A stretch of DNA of 64,000 bases from Bacteroidota bacterium (GCA_022711175.1 JAKLFM010000004.1:1-64000), one strand, 5' to 3'; positions 50,771 through 62,737 are shown, counted from the first letter of the stretch. The notes: generated by a model from the sequence alone, not told the origin. Made by a program: numbers and translations.

Positions 50771-50778
50771 TACTTTTG
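50771..50778 (+). promoter_or_regulatory. -7 element (TACTTTTG) of the first M16 gene
   Basis: A perfect TAnnTTTG match, 54 bases before the ATG at 50833. It supports that ATG over the longer frame to 50737. Confidence 0.5.
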
Positions 50779-50832
50779 CCGAAAAGCCCAAAACAGGCAA
50801 ACATCGAACTATACATTCTCCATTTCTGCTTT

Positions 50833-52068
50833 ATGATTGAATTCGAACGGTTTACTCTTTCAAACGGACTGCGTGTGCTGGTTCATCGCGATTCTTCAAC
50901 TCCGATTGTTGCCATGAACATTCTATATAAAGTGGGATCGAGGGATGAAGATCCTGAGCGTACCGGTTTCGCTCATCTTTTCGAGCACCTGATGTTTGGC
51001 GGAAGCGTAAACATCCCGAAATACGACGAGCCGCTTGAACAAGCCGGCGGCGAGAACAACGCGTTTACCAACAGCGATATCACCAACTACTACCTCACCA
51101 TCCCGAAACAGAACCTCGAAACGGCATTCTGGCTCGAGTCGGATCGAATGCTCAACCTCGCCTTTTCTCAGAAAAGCCTTGACGTTCAGCGAAATGTGGT
51201 AGTGGAGGAATTCAGGCAGAATTACCTCAACCAGCCTTACGGCGATGCATGGCTGCTGTTGCGCCCGCTGGCATACAAGGTTCATCCCTATCAATGGCCA
51301 ACCATCGGCAAAGACCCGTCGCACATCGAAAATGCCCGAATGGAAGACGTAAAAGCCTTCTACACAAAATATTACAATCCTTCGAATGCCATTATGGTGG
51401 TTGCCGGCGACGTTGATACGGAACAAATTCTCAGCCTCTCGCAAAAATGGTTCGGAAGCATTGACAAAAACGGGCACTTTGAACGATTGCTGCCGGCTGA
51501 ACCCGAACAAAACGGGGAACGATTGCTTGAAACTGAACGCAACGTACCCTTCGATGCCATTTACAAAGCATGGCATATGTGCGACCGCAACAACAGCGCC
51601 TTTTACCCGGCCGACCTGCTGAGCGACATACTCTCAGCGGGAAAATCGGGCAGGCTTTACAGCAACTTAGTGATGAAACAACAGCTTTTCAGCGATTTGA
51701 ACGCCTATGTCACCGGCGATGCCGATAACGGGCTGTTTGTAATCAACGGCAAACTGATGAAAGGTGTGACTTTTGAGGAAGCTGAGAAAGCCATCGGCTA
51801 TGAAATTTCACGGCTTTGCAAAGAACCTGTCGAACCGGACGAACTTCAGAAAGTAAAGAACCGTGTGGAATCCTTAATGACCTTTTCTGAGATGCGGGTA
51901 CTCGACAAAGCCATGAACCTGGCCTATTACGAATTCCTGGGCGATGCCGGGATGATCAACCAGGTTGTAACCCATTACAACACCGTGACCGACAGTGATT
52001 TGCTCACTGCCGCCAACCGCATTTTCAGCAACCAAAACTGCTCAACGCTCCGCTATAAGGCTATTTGA
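50833..52068 (+). CDS. M16 family zinc peptidase, active subunit
   Basis: A 411-residue protein with the inverted zinc motif H48-L-F-E51-H52 (HFxEH type) and the downstream Glu around residue 120 (NVVVEEF). There is no signal peptide, so it is cytosolic or unconventionally exported. It resembles the beta-type subunits of pitrilysin-like peptidases (PqqL/YmxG). The next gene, on the same strand, encodes a non-catalytic partner. The two are separated by 245 bases that carry a palindromic repeat. Confidence 0.93.
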   Translation: MIEFERFTLSNGLRVLVHRDSSTPIVAMNILYKVGSRDEDPERTGFAHLFEHLMFGGSVNIPKYDEPLEQAGGENNAFTNSDITNYYLTIPKQNLETAFWLESDRMLNLAFSQKSLDVQRNVVVEEFRQNYLNQPYGDAWLLLRPLAYKVHPYQWPTIGKDPSHIENARMEDVKAFYTKYYNPSNAIMVVAGDVDTEQILSLSQKWFGSIDKNGHFERLLPAEPEQNGERLLETERNVPFDAIYKAWHMCDRNNSAFYPADLLSDILSAGKSGRLYSNLVMKQQLFSDLNAYVTGDADNGLFVINGKLMKGVTFEEAEKAIGYEISRLCKEPVEPDELQKVKNRVESLMTFSEMRVLDKAMNLAYYEFLGDAGMINQVVTHYNTVTDSDLLTAANRIFSNQNCSTLRYKAI

Positions 52069-52110
52069 CCATGTATTGACACAATTGTCCGGCATGAGAA
52101 CAATTTTCAT

Positions 52111-52194
52111 TTCACGCAAAGGCGCAAAGAGATAATTTAAAACATTCATAATAAGTACAATACATTAGTATGCGCCTTGGCGACTTTGCATGAA
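52111..52194. repeat. Imperfect inverted repeat (CGCAAAGGCGCAAAG type)
   Basis: Left arm 52111-52131 starts TTCACGCAAAGGCGCAAAG; right arm 52174-52194 on the opposite strand reads TTCATGCAAAGTCGCCAAG. Sixteen of the first nineteen positions match. A loop of about 42 bases lies between. Similar AAAG-rich palindromes occur between genes in many bacterial genomes. It lies in the gap between the two M16 genes, and I see no terminator or promoter in it. Confidence 0.65.
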
Positions 52195-52313
52195 TCCTTA
52201 AAGAGCTTAAAATTCGAACAAATTCTGAACAGCCTTGTAACAGATTGATAATAAAAGATGTAACCTGCTCTGTCGCGAACCATTATGAACAATGACAACC
52301 AAAAAGAGTGCTT

Positions 52314-53594
52314 ATGCTGAACCGAAATAGCCAACCGGCAATCCATACGTTAGACCAGATCAGTATCATGGAACCGGAAAAATATACCCTCGATAACGGC
52401 ATCGATGTTTACCAGTTCGATAGCGGCACACAGGATCTGCTCATGATTGAACTTATTTTCAAAGCAGGCACCTGGCAGCAGGAAGAGCCCTTCTCCGCAC
52501 TCGGAACCAATCTTATGCTGCGTGAAGGTACAAAAGCGCTTACCTCGCAGCAGATTTCAGAAAAGCTCGATTACTATGGCGCCCACCTCGAAACCTCGGT
52601 CGAGAAAGACCATGCTTTCGTCACGCTGTTCACGCTCAACAAGCACCTGACTGAAACGCTGACAGTACTCGAAGATATTATCAAGAACGCCAGTTTCCCT
52701 GAGCAGGAATGTTCGGTGATCATTGGCAAGCAGCGGCAGACACTTGCTATTAACATGCAAAAAGTCAGCTACCTGGCACGAACACGATTTACGTCATTAC
52801 TCTTTGGGAGACAACATCCTTACGGACAAACCATTCAGCCCGAAGACCTTGAGATAAATGACACGGATCAGTTTGCCCGGTTTCACAGGCTGTATTACCA
52901 TGCTGCCAACTGCAGGATGCTGGTAGCGGGAAAAATTCCTGCCGGCTTTCAAATGTTGCTGCAGCAGCACTTTGGTGGTAACGACTGGCTGAGGGAGCTA
53001 CAGCCGGAAGTTCATTTTGCAGCAGCGCCGTCTGCCGAAAAGGAAATCTTCATTCAAAAGGACGATGCGCTGCAATCGGCTATCCGCATGGGCAGGGAGA
53101 TGTTCAACAGGAACCATCCCGACTTTATCGCAATGCATTTCCTCAACACCCTGCTTGGCGGTTACTTTGGTTCGCGGCTCATGAGCAACCTGAGGGAGGA
53201 CAAAGGCTTTACCTATGGAATTGGTTCAGGCATAGTGCCTTTCGACCATTCGGGATTCTTTTTCATCAGTGCCGAAGTAGGCAGCCAGGTAACAAGGCAG
53301 GCTGTGCAGGAAATTGAAAACGAGCTCAATAAACTTTGCAGTGAGGATGTAAATGAAAAAGAACTTGAGCTGGTGCGGAATTACCTGCAGGGATCGTTTC
53401 TTCGCAGCATCGACGGGCCTTTTGCCTTGGCCGACCGTTACCGCGACGTGCTGCTTTCGGGTTATGATATGAATTACTACAACCAAATGCTTGAGATCGA
53501 ACGAAACATCACACCCCGCCAACTGCGCGAACTTGCCGCACGGTATCTCAATCCGAAAGAAATGTACCTTTTGATAGCCGGCAAACAAGCCTGA
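52314..53594 (+). CDS. M16 family peptidase-like protein, inactive partner
   Basis: A 426-residue M16 homologue without the HxxEH zinc motif. It keeps the substrate-binding R/Y pair near the end of the second half: FGSRLMSNLREDKGFTYGIG (about residues 283-302). Such subunits pair with an active partner, here the gene at 50833-52068. The start at 52314 (MLNRNSQPAIHTL) matches the common N-terminus of this family; two residues further upstream are possible. Confidence 0.9.
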   Translation: MLNRNSQPAIHTLDQISIMEPEKYTLDNGIDVYQFDSGTQDLLMIELIFKAGTWQQEEPFSALGTNLMLREGTKALTSQQISEKLDYYGAHLETSVEKDHAFVTLFTLNKHLTETLTVLEDIIKNASFPEQECSVIIGKQRQTLAINMQKVSYLARTRFTSLLFGRQHPYGQTIQPEDLEINDTDQFARFHRLYYHAANCRMLVAGKIPAGFQMLLQQHFGGNDWLRELQPEVHFAAAPSAEKEIFIQKDDALQSAIRMGREMFNRNHPDFIAMHFLNTLLGGYFGSRLMSNLREDKGFTYGIGSGIVPFDHSGFFFISAEVGSQVTRQAVQEIENELNKLCSEDVNEKELELVRNYLQGSFLRSIDGPFALADRYRDVLLSGYDMNYYNQMLEIERNITPRQLRELAARYLNPKEMYLLIAGKQA

Positions 53595-53652
53595 TTCATA
53601 CTTTTTTTAGTACATTTATCGTTTGCTAATTGGTAAGATTCCTCACCCACTG

Positions 53653-55749
53653 ATGAAAAAACGGCTGATAGTAATATTATTTCCCTTTTTCCTTTTGCTG
53701 AATTATGCAAGGACATCAGCGCAAGACTATCAGTGTGTACAAACTGACCCGGCTACCGGAACTGTCACTATCACATGGACTCAGGGAAGTTTGTCAGGAA
53801 TTGATCACTACGAGCTCCTTTGGGGAACTTCTCCCGGCATCTATAACGATTCAACCGTGATCATGCCATCAGGACCTGTGATGAGTTATTCACTAACGGG
53901 AACCAACGGAAATAGTTCCATTTACTATATACTGATACGTGAATACACCATTTTCGGTATTAATTATTACCCCATTGCTTCAAACATCTTCCTCACGGTT
54001 ACGCCCATTGATGCCGGCATTGCCAGGCTCGACTGGAATCCTTCGGGTATAAACCCCACAGGTTACTACTACGTTCAGCGGGAGGAAAACAATTCATGGC
54101 GCACGATTGACAGCGTTTATCACTCATTTTCCAGCGCCGTCTATTCATATATTGATACTGTTTCGTCGCCGTTTTGTGATACAACCATGATCAAATACCG
54201 AACGCTGTTCCTCGACTCACTCAATACCTGTACCAGTATCTCAAATGTTGACTCCGGCCAGTTCTACGACCGATACCCGCCATCGAACCCCACGCTCGAT
54301 ACGGTGAGCATTTACTACGACCCTTCGGGTTTCTTCGTTTGTCCCATCATAGGCTGGGTGAAAAGTCCGCAGCGCGATGTTGCCGGATATATCGTTTATC
54401 GCTGGAATGCTGCGAACAACAGCTACGATTCCATTGCCACTGTTAGTGCCGATTCATCCACTTACATTGATCTGAGTATTGGCGCCCTGGTTACCTGCCT
54501 CGATCCGCAAACATACGCCCTTGCTGCCATTGACAGTTGCGGAAACACAAGCTACGGCACATTTATGAATGCCCCGCACAGTATCGCTTTGCAGGTGATG
54601 AACGACATCGACCCATGTGATAAAAAAGTTACGCTTAGTTGGAATGAGTATGACAATATGCCGGGAGGACTGGCAGGTTACGAAGTTTTCCGGGGTATAA
54701 ACAGTGTGATGAATTTCTCCCTCATTCAAAACCTGGCGCCGGGCGATACTACTTACACCGATTTCTTTGATTTTGCCGACGGCTATTCATACACCTATCT
54801 CGTTAGGGCAATCAGTACAAACGGCATTTCAAGCAGCTCATCGTGCCGGCAGATCAAGACCTATCACGGCCCCATACTTCCCGATACGGTTTACATCGAA
54901 CATGCCACCGTTGTGAACGATGACTTTGTCAACCTGAAATACTATTACTCACCGCCAAACACCATCCGCAAATTAGTACTCCAGCGCAGGGAAATGCCGG
55001 GTGGAACATTCACTCCCTTAGATTCGCTGCAGGCGCCGCCGGGTGGCTTTTTGCCGGTGGAATGGGAGTTTAACGACACCTCAGCCATGGTGCATTATCT
55101 CAGTTACGAGTACCGTATCATGATTCAGGATACCATGTGCACACAGGCCATCGATTCTTCGGCCAACGAAGCGCGTTCTATATTGCTCACTGCTTACATC
55201 GCTGACGACACCCATAACCAGATCACCTGGAATGCTTATAAAACCTGGTACGGAGGCGTTGCACGATACGAAGTGTTTCGCAATATCGACGGGGCAAACG
55301 ACCCTGCAAATCCCATTGCTACAATTTTCAGCGATACACTTTATGTTGACGATGTAACCAACATAAGCCGCACGGCAACCGTTTGCTACAGGGTTGAGGC
55401 GGTTGAAGGCCCCGGTAACCCGGTTGTAAGCAATGAACGTTCGGTTTCGAACTGGGCCTGCGTGCTTCGCGACCCGCTGTTCTATATGCCCAATGCCTTT
55501 AAGCCCAACAGCACCAACAACAATCTGTTCAGGCCTGTTGCCACGTTCGTGGAACCATCCAGTTTTCATATGCAAATTTACAGCCGCTGGGGACAACTGA
55601 TGTTCGAAACCGATGATATGCTCACCGGGTGGGACGGCACCATGAACCGGTTGCCGGCGCCGGCAGGCGTATATGCCTGGGTAGTGAATTACCGGTCGCT
55701 GCTTGGCAAACAATATACCAGGCGAGGGTTTGTTACCCTGCTTCGCTGA
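53653..55749 (+). CDS. Exported fibronectin/Ig-like repeat protein with T9SS type B (gliding-associated) tail
   Basis: A 698-residue protein with signal MKKRLIVILFPFFLLLNYA (then RTSAQ). Several fibronectin type III-like or Ig-like modules follow, each with a Tyr/Trp-rich strand pattern (for example ITWTQGSLSGIDHYELLWG, split, at about 42-60, and VARYEVFRN further on). The last about 85 residues, from YMPNAFKPNSTNNNLF to RRGFVTLLR with WGQLMFE and GWDGTM, are the gliding-motility-associated C-terminal (CHU_C, type B) domain that targets the protein to T9SS. Probably a surface adhesin or filament component. Confidence 0.9.
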   Translation: MKKRLIVILFPFFLLLNYARTSAQDYQCVQTDPATGTVTITWTQGSLSGIDHYELLWGTSPGIYNDSTVIMPSGPVMSYSLTGTNGNSSIYYILIREYTIFGINYYPIASNIFLTVTPIDAGIARLDWNPSGINPTGYYYVQREENNSWRTIDSVYHSFSSAVYSYIDTVSSPFCDTTMIKYRTLFLDSLNTCTSISNVDSGQFYDRYPPSNPTLDTVSIYYDPSGFFVCPIIGWVKSPQRDVAGYIVYRWNAANNSYDSIATVSADSSTYIDLSIGALVTCLDPQTYALAAIDSCGNTSYGTFMNAPHSIALQVMNDIDPCDKKVTLSWNEYDNMPGGLAGYEVFRGINSVMNFSLIQNLAPGDTTYTDFFDFADGYSYTYLVRAISTNGISSSSSCRQIKTYHGPILPDTVYIEHATVVNDDFVNLKYYYSPPNTIRKLVLQRREMPGGTFTPLDSLQAPPGGFLPVEWEFNDTSAMVHYLSYEYRIMIQDTMCTQAIDSSANEARSILLTAYIADDTHNQITWNAYKTWYGGVARYEVFRNIDGANDPANPIATIFSDTLYVDDVTNISRTATVCYRVEAVEGPGNPVVSNERSVSNWACVLRDPLFYMPNAFKPNSTNNNLFRPVATFVEPSSFHMQIYSRWGQLMFETDDMLTGWDGTMNRLPAPAGVYAWVVNYRSLLGKQYTRRGFVTLLR

Positions 55750-55877
55750 TGACAATTGGGCAGGAATGGAACCCTTAGCATTCAGTGAGGATTAACAATT
55801 TGATTTATATCGTATTAACCAAATCCCGGCGCCCTTACAAACTACGGTTTTCATTACGTTTGCTTAACAATTTTTAA

Positions 55878-57398
<1,521 letters not shown>

Positions 57399-57482
57399 TC
57401 CGGTGTGGATGAATTGCACCTGACTGTAAAGCCAAACAATTACTAAAATCAAGATAACCAACCAAAAAATTCCGAAATACTC

Positions 57483-59480
57483 ATGAAACGTTCGGCTTTA
57501 AACCTTACAATTATTGCCTTATTATTGATACCGGGGTTTACCTATGCCCAATCAAGCGCAAACGACCCCGTATTGCTCGAAGTAGCAGGTGAAAAAATCA
57601 CGCGCAGCGACTTCCTGAACGTATATCAGAAAAACAATGTGAAGGACGAAGCCCTTGATGCCAAAGCGCTGGAAGAATACCTCGAACTCTATATCAATTT
57701 CAGGTTAAAAGTGAAGGAAGCCACCGAACTCGGCTTGGATACGCTGCGTTCGTTCCGCGAAGAACTGGCAGGATACCGTAAACAACTTTCGGCACCATAC
57801 ATGGTTGATGATCAGGCTGTTGAATCGCTCGTTAACGAAGCATACCAGCATAAGCAGTTCGACATCAGAGCCAGCCATATACTGGTACGTTGCGACCGGC
57901 GTGCCTCCCCTGCCGATTCACTGGCTGCCTGGAACAAAATCATGTCGATGCGCAAACGTATTCTGAAAGGTGAAAACTTCGGCAAAGTTGCAGCCGAAAA
58001 TTCCGATGATGAATCGGCCAGAGACCGCACCGTACAAGGCCGACAGGTGAAAGGCAACAAAGGCGACCTGGGATATTTCACTGTTTTCGATATGGTCTAC
58101 CCTTTCGAACAGGCAGCCTATAACACCAAAGAAGGCGAAATGTCGATGCCGGTGCGTTCCGATTACGGCTATCATCTTATAAAAGTCCTGGCAAAGAAAC
58201 CGGCCATGGGCAAGGTTCAGATCGCACATATCCTGTTGCTTTTCCCTCCTAAAGCCACTGCCGCCGACTCCGTTAAAATGGCTGATTCGGCACAGATGGT
58301 TTATGAACTGCTGCGCAACGGCGGCGACTTTGCTGCCTTGGCCAAGCAATACTCCGGCGACAAAAGCACTTCCGATAAAGGCGGTGTATTGCCCTGGTTC
58401 GGCGTTAACCGCATGATACCCCAATTCATTGATGCCATCCGCGAACTTAAAACCGCCGGCGACTATTCGGCGCCGTTTATTTCGGACTTTGGCTGGCACA
58501 TTATCAAACTCGTTGACCGTAAACCTGTTGGCTCGCCCGAAGACGAACGCAACGACATAAAACAGAAGGTCACCAAAAGCGACCGTACCGTTGTATCGCA
58601 GCAATCATTTATTGACAAAGCCAAAAAAGAGTTTGGTTTCACCGAAAACATCGCCGCTGCCGATAAGATATCATCCTTTGTTGATGCATCGGTATTTGCC
58701 GGCAAATGGGCCGTACCCGCCAATGCCATCCTTAACGAAACGCTTTTCACCATCGGCGACAAGAGCTACAGCCAGGCTGACCTTGCCAATTACATTGCCG
58801 CACACCAGCGCCAGGGCGACACGCTGCACATACCCACATTTGTGCAGGCGCAGTACAAATTGTTCCGCGACGAAAAATGCCAGGCCTATGCTGACAGCCA
58901 GCTCGAAAACAAATACCCTGATTTCCGCGCCCTGATGCGCGAATACCACGATGGCATCCTGCTGTTTGACTTAACGGATAAGAAAGTATGGTCGAAAGCC
59001 ATCAAGGACACCACTGGCCTGCAAAATTTCTACAACGAGAATAAAAACAATTACCTGTGGGACGATCGTGCCGATGTAACCACTTACACTTACGATGACC
59101 CGAAAACGACCAAGCTTTTGAAGAAGTATGCAAAAAAAGGCCTTTCGTTTGAAGAGATACTTCCCAAATTCAACCACGATACTGTTGAAGTAATCTCAGC
59201 CGTAAGAAAGAAATACCTGAAAGGTGAAAACACCGTTGTTGATAGCCTTGGCTGGAAAAAAGGCATTTATCCCGGATTAAAGAATACCGACGGGAAACAG
59301 CTTTTCATCGTAATCAATGACATTGTGGTTAAAGAGCCTAAACAACTCAACGAAGCCAAAGGAATCATCACTGCCGATTATCAGAACTTCTTAGAACAGG
59401 AATGGATTAAGGAACTTCGTAAGAAGTATCCCTACAGCGTTCATCAGGATGTTCTGAAATCCATCACGCAAAACCAGTAA
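57483..59480 (+). CDS. Exported PpiC-type peptidyl-prolyl isomerase (SurA/PpiD-like)
   Basis: A 665-residue protein with signal MKRSALNLTIIALLLIPGFT (then YAQ). A SurA-N-like region (about 27-120) is followed by two parvulin domains: FDIRASHILVRCDRRA (starting about residue 124) and VQIAHILLLFPP (starting about 246). A long C-terminal part of about 300 residues has no catalytic motif. It helps fold outer-membrane or exported proteins in the periplasm. Its stop overlaps the next ATG by one base (TAATG), so the two are coupled. Confidence 0.92.
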   Translation: MKRSALNLTIIALLLIPGFTYAQSSANDPVLLEVAGEKITRSDFLNVYQKNNVKDEALDAKALEEYLELYINFRLKVKEATELGLDTLRSFREELAGYRKQLSAPYMVDDQAVESLVNEAYQHKQFDIRASHILVRCDRRASPADSLAAWNKIMSMRKRILKGENFGKVAAENSDDESARDRTVQGRQVKGNKGDLGYFTVFDMVYPFEQAAYNTKEGEMSMPVRSDYGYHLIKVLAKKPAMGKVQIAHILLLFPPKATAADSVKMADSAQMVYELLRNGGDFAALAKQYSGDKSTSDKGGVLPWFGVNRMIPQFIDAIRELKTAGDYSAPFISDFGWHIIKLVDRKPVGSPEDERNDIKQKVTKSDRTVVSQQSFIDKAKKEFGFTENIAAADKISSFVDASVFAGKWAVPANAILNETLFTIGDKSYSQADLANYIAAHQRQGDTLHIPTFVQAQYKLFRDEKCQAYADSQLENKYPDFRALMREYHDGILLFDLTDKKVWSKAIKDTTGLQNFYNENKNNYLWDDRADVTTYTYDDPKTTKLLKKYAKKGLSFEEILPKFNHDTVEVISAVRKKYLKGENTVVDSLGWKKGIYPGLKNTDGKQLFIVINDIVVKEPKQLNEAKGIITADYQNFLEQEWIKELRKKYPYSVHQDVLKSITQNQ

Positions 59481-60328
59481 TGCGCAAGGTTTTCAACATA
59501 ATTGCACTGCTTCTCCTGCTTTCGTCATGCAGCCTTTTGCCGGGTCGCAGCTCCGACAAGATTGCGGTTGCCCGGGTTAACGACGCCTATCTTTACCGCG
59601 ACGACCTGGCAGGTGTTGTTCCTGCCGGTACAGCCAGCCAGGACAGTACCGATCTTGTTAAAACCTTTATAAACAACTGGATACGTCAGCAACTCCTGCT
59701 TCAGCAGGCCGAGAACAACCTTAGCAGCGACAAAACCGACTTCACCAAAGAACTTGAACAGTACCGCAACTCACTCATCATCTACCAGTACGAGTCGGAA
59801 CTGGTGAGGCAGAAGCTTGATACGGTGGTTTCGCCGGGCGAGATCGCCGAATATTATGCTGCCCACCAGGCAAATTTTCAGCTCCGCGAGAATATTGTGA
59901 AGGCTGCTTACGTTATCATTCCTGTAAATTCGCCTGTAATTGGCAGGATGCGCAACCTGCTGCGGAGCGAGAGTAACAAAGACCATGAAGCGCTCGAAAG
60001 CCTTTGCCAGGAACATGCGGACAACTTTCGCCTCGACCTTGAATCATGGATGCCTTTCAGCGACCTGCAAAAGGCCGTGCCACTCTCGGCAGGTGACCAG
60101 GAAGACTTCCTCAGCGCCAACCGGTATTTCGAGGTTCAGGACTCCACAAGCCGTTACCTGGTGAGGATTTTTGAATACAAAACCAAGGAGAGCGTTTCGC
60201 CTTTAAGCTTCGAAACCAGCAATATACGATCGGTTATCCTCAATAAGCGCAGGTTTGAACTACTTTCGCGGCTCGAAGAAGACCTCTTTAAAGATGCCCT
60301 CAGCAAAAAGAAATTTGAAATTTATTAA
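59480..60328 (+). CDS. SurA-N-like lipoprotein without a parvulin domain
   Basis: A 282-residue lipoprotein; MRKVFNIIALLLLLSSC ends in the lipobox LSSC. The mature part has a helical core (VNDAYLYRDDLAG, TFINNWIRQQLLLQQAEN, ELEQYRNSLIIYQYESELV) resembling the N-terminal chaperone domain of SurA. No parvulin (rotamase) domain follows. Relatives in this phylum are often labelled peptidyl-prolyl isomerase on position alone. It starts on the last base of the preceding stop and lies 15 bases before the third chaperone gene. Confidence 0.8.
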   Translation: MRKVFNIIALLLLLSSCSLLPGRSSDKIAVARVNDAYLYRDDLAGVVPAGTASQDSTDLVKTFINNWIRQQLLLQQAENNLSSDKTDFTKELEQYRNSLIIYQYESELVRQKLDTVVSPGEIAEYYAAHQANFQLRENIVKAAYVIIPVNSPVIGRMRNLLRSESNKDHEALESLCQEHADNFRLDLESWMPFSDLQKAVPLSAGDQEDFLSANRYFEVQDSTSRYLVRIFEYKTKESVSPLSFETSNIRSVILNKRRFELLSRLEEDLFKDALSKKKFEIY

Positions 60329-60343
60329 ATCCAGACGCTCCGA

Positions 60344-61699
60344 ATGAAAAATATAGCTATCACCACATTGTTCCTGTTCACAATGATCTTTTCCACTGCC
60401 GTAAAAGCCCAGGACAAGGTGATTGATGAGGTTATTGCTGTTGTCGGGAGCCATCCCATTCTCTATTCCGACGTGGAAGCACAATACATGCAAATGAGAG
60501 CTCAAATGAATGTTAGCGATGCCGCCGCCGCCCGCTGCCAGATTTTTGAACAGATGCTGTACCAGAAGCTGCTCCTGTACCAGGCTGAGATTGACAGTAT
60601 TACCGTTGACGATGAGCAGGTAAATGCCACGCTTGATCAGAAGCTGCGCTACTATATCCAGCAATTCGGGTCGCAGGAAAAATTAGAAGATTTTTACGAC
60701 AAGTCCATCCTCGAAATCAAGGAGGAATTCCGCGAGCCCATACGAGAACAATTACTCTCCGAACAGGTACAGGGAAAAGTAACAGAAAACATCAAAAGCA
60801 CGCCTACCGAGGTGAAGAAATTCTTTGAGAAAATTCCCGCCGACAGCATTCCGGTTATCCCGATGAAATATGAAATTGCCCAGATTGTGAAAGAGCCGGA
60901 TGTGAATGCCGAAGAATTAAACGCTTCGAAGGCCAAAATCACGGCACTGCGCGACAGGATAATGAAAGGTGAAAAATTCAATACACTGGCAGTATTGTAT
61001 TCCGAAGACCCGGGCTCGGCTGCCAAGGGCGGCGAACTGGGACTCTTTGGCCGTGGCGATATGGCGCCCGAGTTCGAGTCGGCAGCATTCGGACTCAAAA
61101 ACAAAGGCGATGTTTCGGAAGTGATAAAATCCAAGTTCGGTTATCATATCATACAACTTATCGAACGCCGCGGCGAATACATCAATGCACGCCATATTCT
61201 CATCATCCCCAAAGTGTCGCCCCTCGACCTGGTGAAAGCAAAAAACGACCTCGACAGTATTGCCGGCCTCATTGCAAAGGACAGCATCTCTTTCGAAAAA
61301 GCAGCATTGAGGTTCAGCGACGACCCGGGAAAAGTGAACGGCGGTTTGCTCATCAACCCTGCCTCCAGCAACTCTGTGTTCCCCGCCGACCAGCTCGACC
61401 CCAAGGTGTTTTTTGTGGTTGACAAGCTCAAAGTGGGTGAAGTATCGTCAGCAGTGCCTTACACCACCGAGGACGGAACATCGGCATACCGCATCCTGAA
61501 ACTTGTTTCGCGCACCGAACCTCATAAAGCCAACCTCAAAGACGACTATAACCAGTTGCAGGAATGGGCGCTTAACGAGAAAAAAGGACTGGCTGTGGCC
61601 AAATGGATAAAGGAAAAATCGAAATTAGCCTACCTGCGCATCGACGAACCTTATAAAAACTGCACCTTCCAATATGACTGGAACCAGCAGGCAAAGTAA
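60344..61699 (+). CDS. SurA-like periplasmic peptidyl-prolyl isomerase
   Basis: A 451-residue exported protein with signal [23 protein letters not shown]. The SurA N-terminal domain ([20 protein letters not shown] and following helices) is complete, then two parvulin domains: [14 protein letters not shown] with the pattern [19 protein letters not shown] (about residues 170-275) and [11 protein letters not shown] (about 280-390). Of the three adjacent chaperones it is the closest to SurA in layout. It probably escorts outer-membrane proteins to the BAM complex. moxR follows 69 bases later. Confidence 0.93.
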   Translation: MKNIAITTLFLFTMIFSTAVKAQDKVIDEVIAVVGSHPILYSDVEAQYMQMRAQMNVSDAAAARCQIFEQMLYQKLLLYQAEIDSITVDDEQVNATLDQKLRYYIQQFGSQEKLEDFYDKSILEIKEEFREPIREQLLSEQVQGKVTENIKSTPTEVKKFFEKIPADSIPVIPMKYEIAQIVKEPDVNAEELNASKAKITALRDRIMKGEKFNTLAVLYSEDPGSAAKGGELGLFGRGDMAPEFESAAFGLKNKGDVSEVIKSKFGYHIIQLIERRGEYINARHILIIPKVSPLDLVKAKNDLDSIAGLIAKDSISFEKAALRFSDDPGKVNGGLLINPASSNSVFPADQLDPKVFFVVDKLKVGEVSSAVPYTTEDGTSAYRILKLVSRTEPHKANLKDDYNQLQEWALNEKKGLAVAKWIKEKSKLAYLRIDEPYKNCTFQYDWNQQAK

Positions 61700-61768
61700 T
61701 CCTTTCATTTCCTCCCGGTTTACATTCTGTTTATTGCTGATCCTTTATATCCAAACTGTCGCCAACCC

Positions 61769-62737
61769 ATGAATCCATATAAGTCCGATACTGAGGCCCT
61801 TGATGCTTTTACACTGAAATACAATGAACTGCGCAACGAAATAGGAAAAGTGATCGTGGGGCAGGACGAAGTGTTGAAAAACCTTCTCATTGCCATTTTC
61901 AGCAAAGGCCACGGCTTGCTGGTGGGTGTCCCCGGCCTTGCCAAAACGCTGATGGTGAATACGCTGAGCAGGGTGCTCGGGCTGTCGTACAGCCGCATAC
62001 AGTTCACCCCTGACCTGATGCCTAGCGATATTATCGGGACAGAAATCCTCGACGAAAACCGGCAGTTCAGGTTCATCAAAGGCCCCGTGTTTGCCAACAT
62101 CATTCTTGCCGACGAGATCAACCGCACACCTCCCAAAACGCAGAGCGCACTGCTCGAAGCCATGCAGGAAAAGGCCGTAACCGTTGCCGGTGCAAGCCAC
62201 AAACTCGAAGAGCCTTTTTTTGTACTTGCCACGCAAAATCCCATTGAGCAGGAAGGCACCTATCCCCTGCCCGAAGCCCAGCTCGACCGTTTCATGTTCA
62301 ATATTTGGCTCGACTATCCTTCGTTTGAGGAAGAGATACAGGTGGTAAAATCAACCACTGCCAACTACACTGCTGACCTTAAGGTGATCCTTGAGCATGA
62401 CGAGATTATATTTTTCCAGGAGTTGATACGTCGCATTCCCGTTGCCGACAATGTTTTTCAATACGCCGTGAAGCTGGCTTCGCGCACCCGCCCGGGAACA
62501 CCCGGGGCACATGCCTGGGCCAACGATTATCTTACCTGGGGAGCAGGGCCGCGCGCATCGCAGTACCTCATTCTCGGTGCCAAATGCCATGCTGCGGTGA
62601 ACGGCAAATACTCACCCGATATCGAAGATGTGCAGGCTGTGGCCAACGCCATACTCCGGCATCGCATCGTACGAAACTACAAAGCCGAAGCCGAAGGCAT
62701 CAAGGAAGATCATATTGTAAAGGAACTGCTGAAGTAG
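61769..62737 (+). CDS. MoxR family AAA+ ATPase
   Basis: A 322-residue AAA+ ATPase. Walker A is GVPGLAKT (residues 53-60), Walker B ILADEINR (about 111-118), sensor 1 ATQNPIEQEGTYPLPEAQLDRF (split at about 153-174), and the MoxR-type lid follows. MoxR proteins act as chaperones for metal insertion or complex assembly and are usually next to DUF58 and VWA-domain genes. None follow here: the next gene is convergent. Position after surA is a recurrent arrangement in Bacteroidota as far as I know. Confidence 0.92.
   Translation: MNPYKSDTEALDAFTLKYNELRNEIGKVIVGQDEVLKNLLIAIFSKGHGLLVGVPGLAKTLMVNTLSRVLGLSYSRIQFTPDLMPSDIIGTEILDENRQFRFIKGPVFANIILADEINRTPPKTQSALLEAMQEKAVTVAGASHKLEEPFFVLATQNPIEQEGTYPLPEAQLDRFMFNIWLDYPSFEEEIQVVKSTTANYTADLKVILEHDEIIFFQELIRRIPVADNVFQYAVKLASRTRPGTPGAHAWANDYLTWGAGPRASQYLILGAKCHAAVNGKYSPDIEDVQAVANAILRHRIVRNYKAEAEGIKEDHIVKELLK

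Noticed and set aside
50923-51576. 217-codon open frame on the minus strand
   Set aside because: Antisense to the active M16 peptidase, whose zinc motif and length are convincing.
57918-58604. 228-codon open frame on the minus strand
   Set aside because: Antisense to the double-parvulin chaperone gene and without any family pattern.
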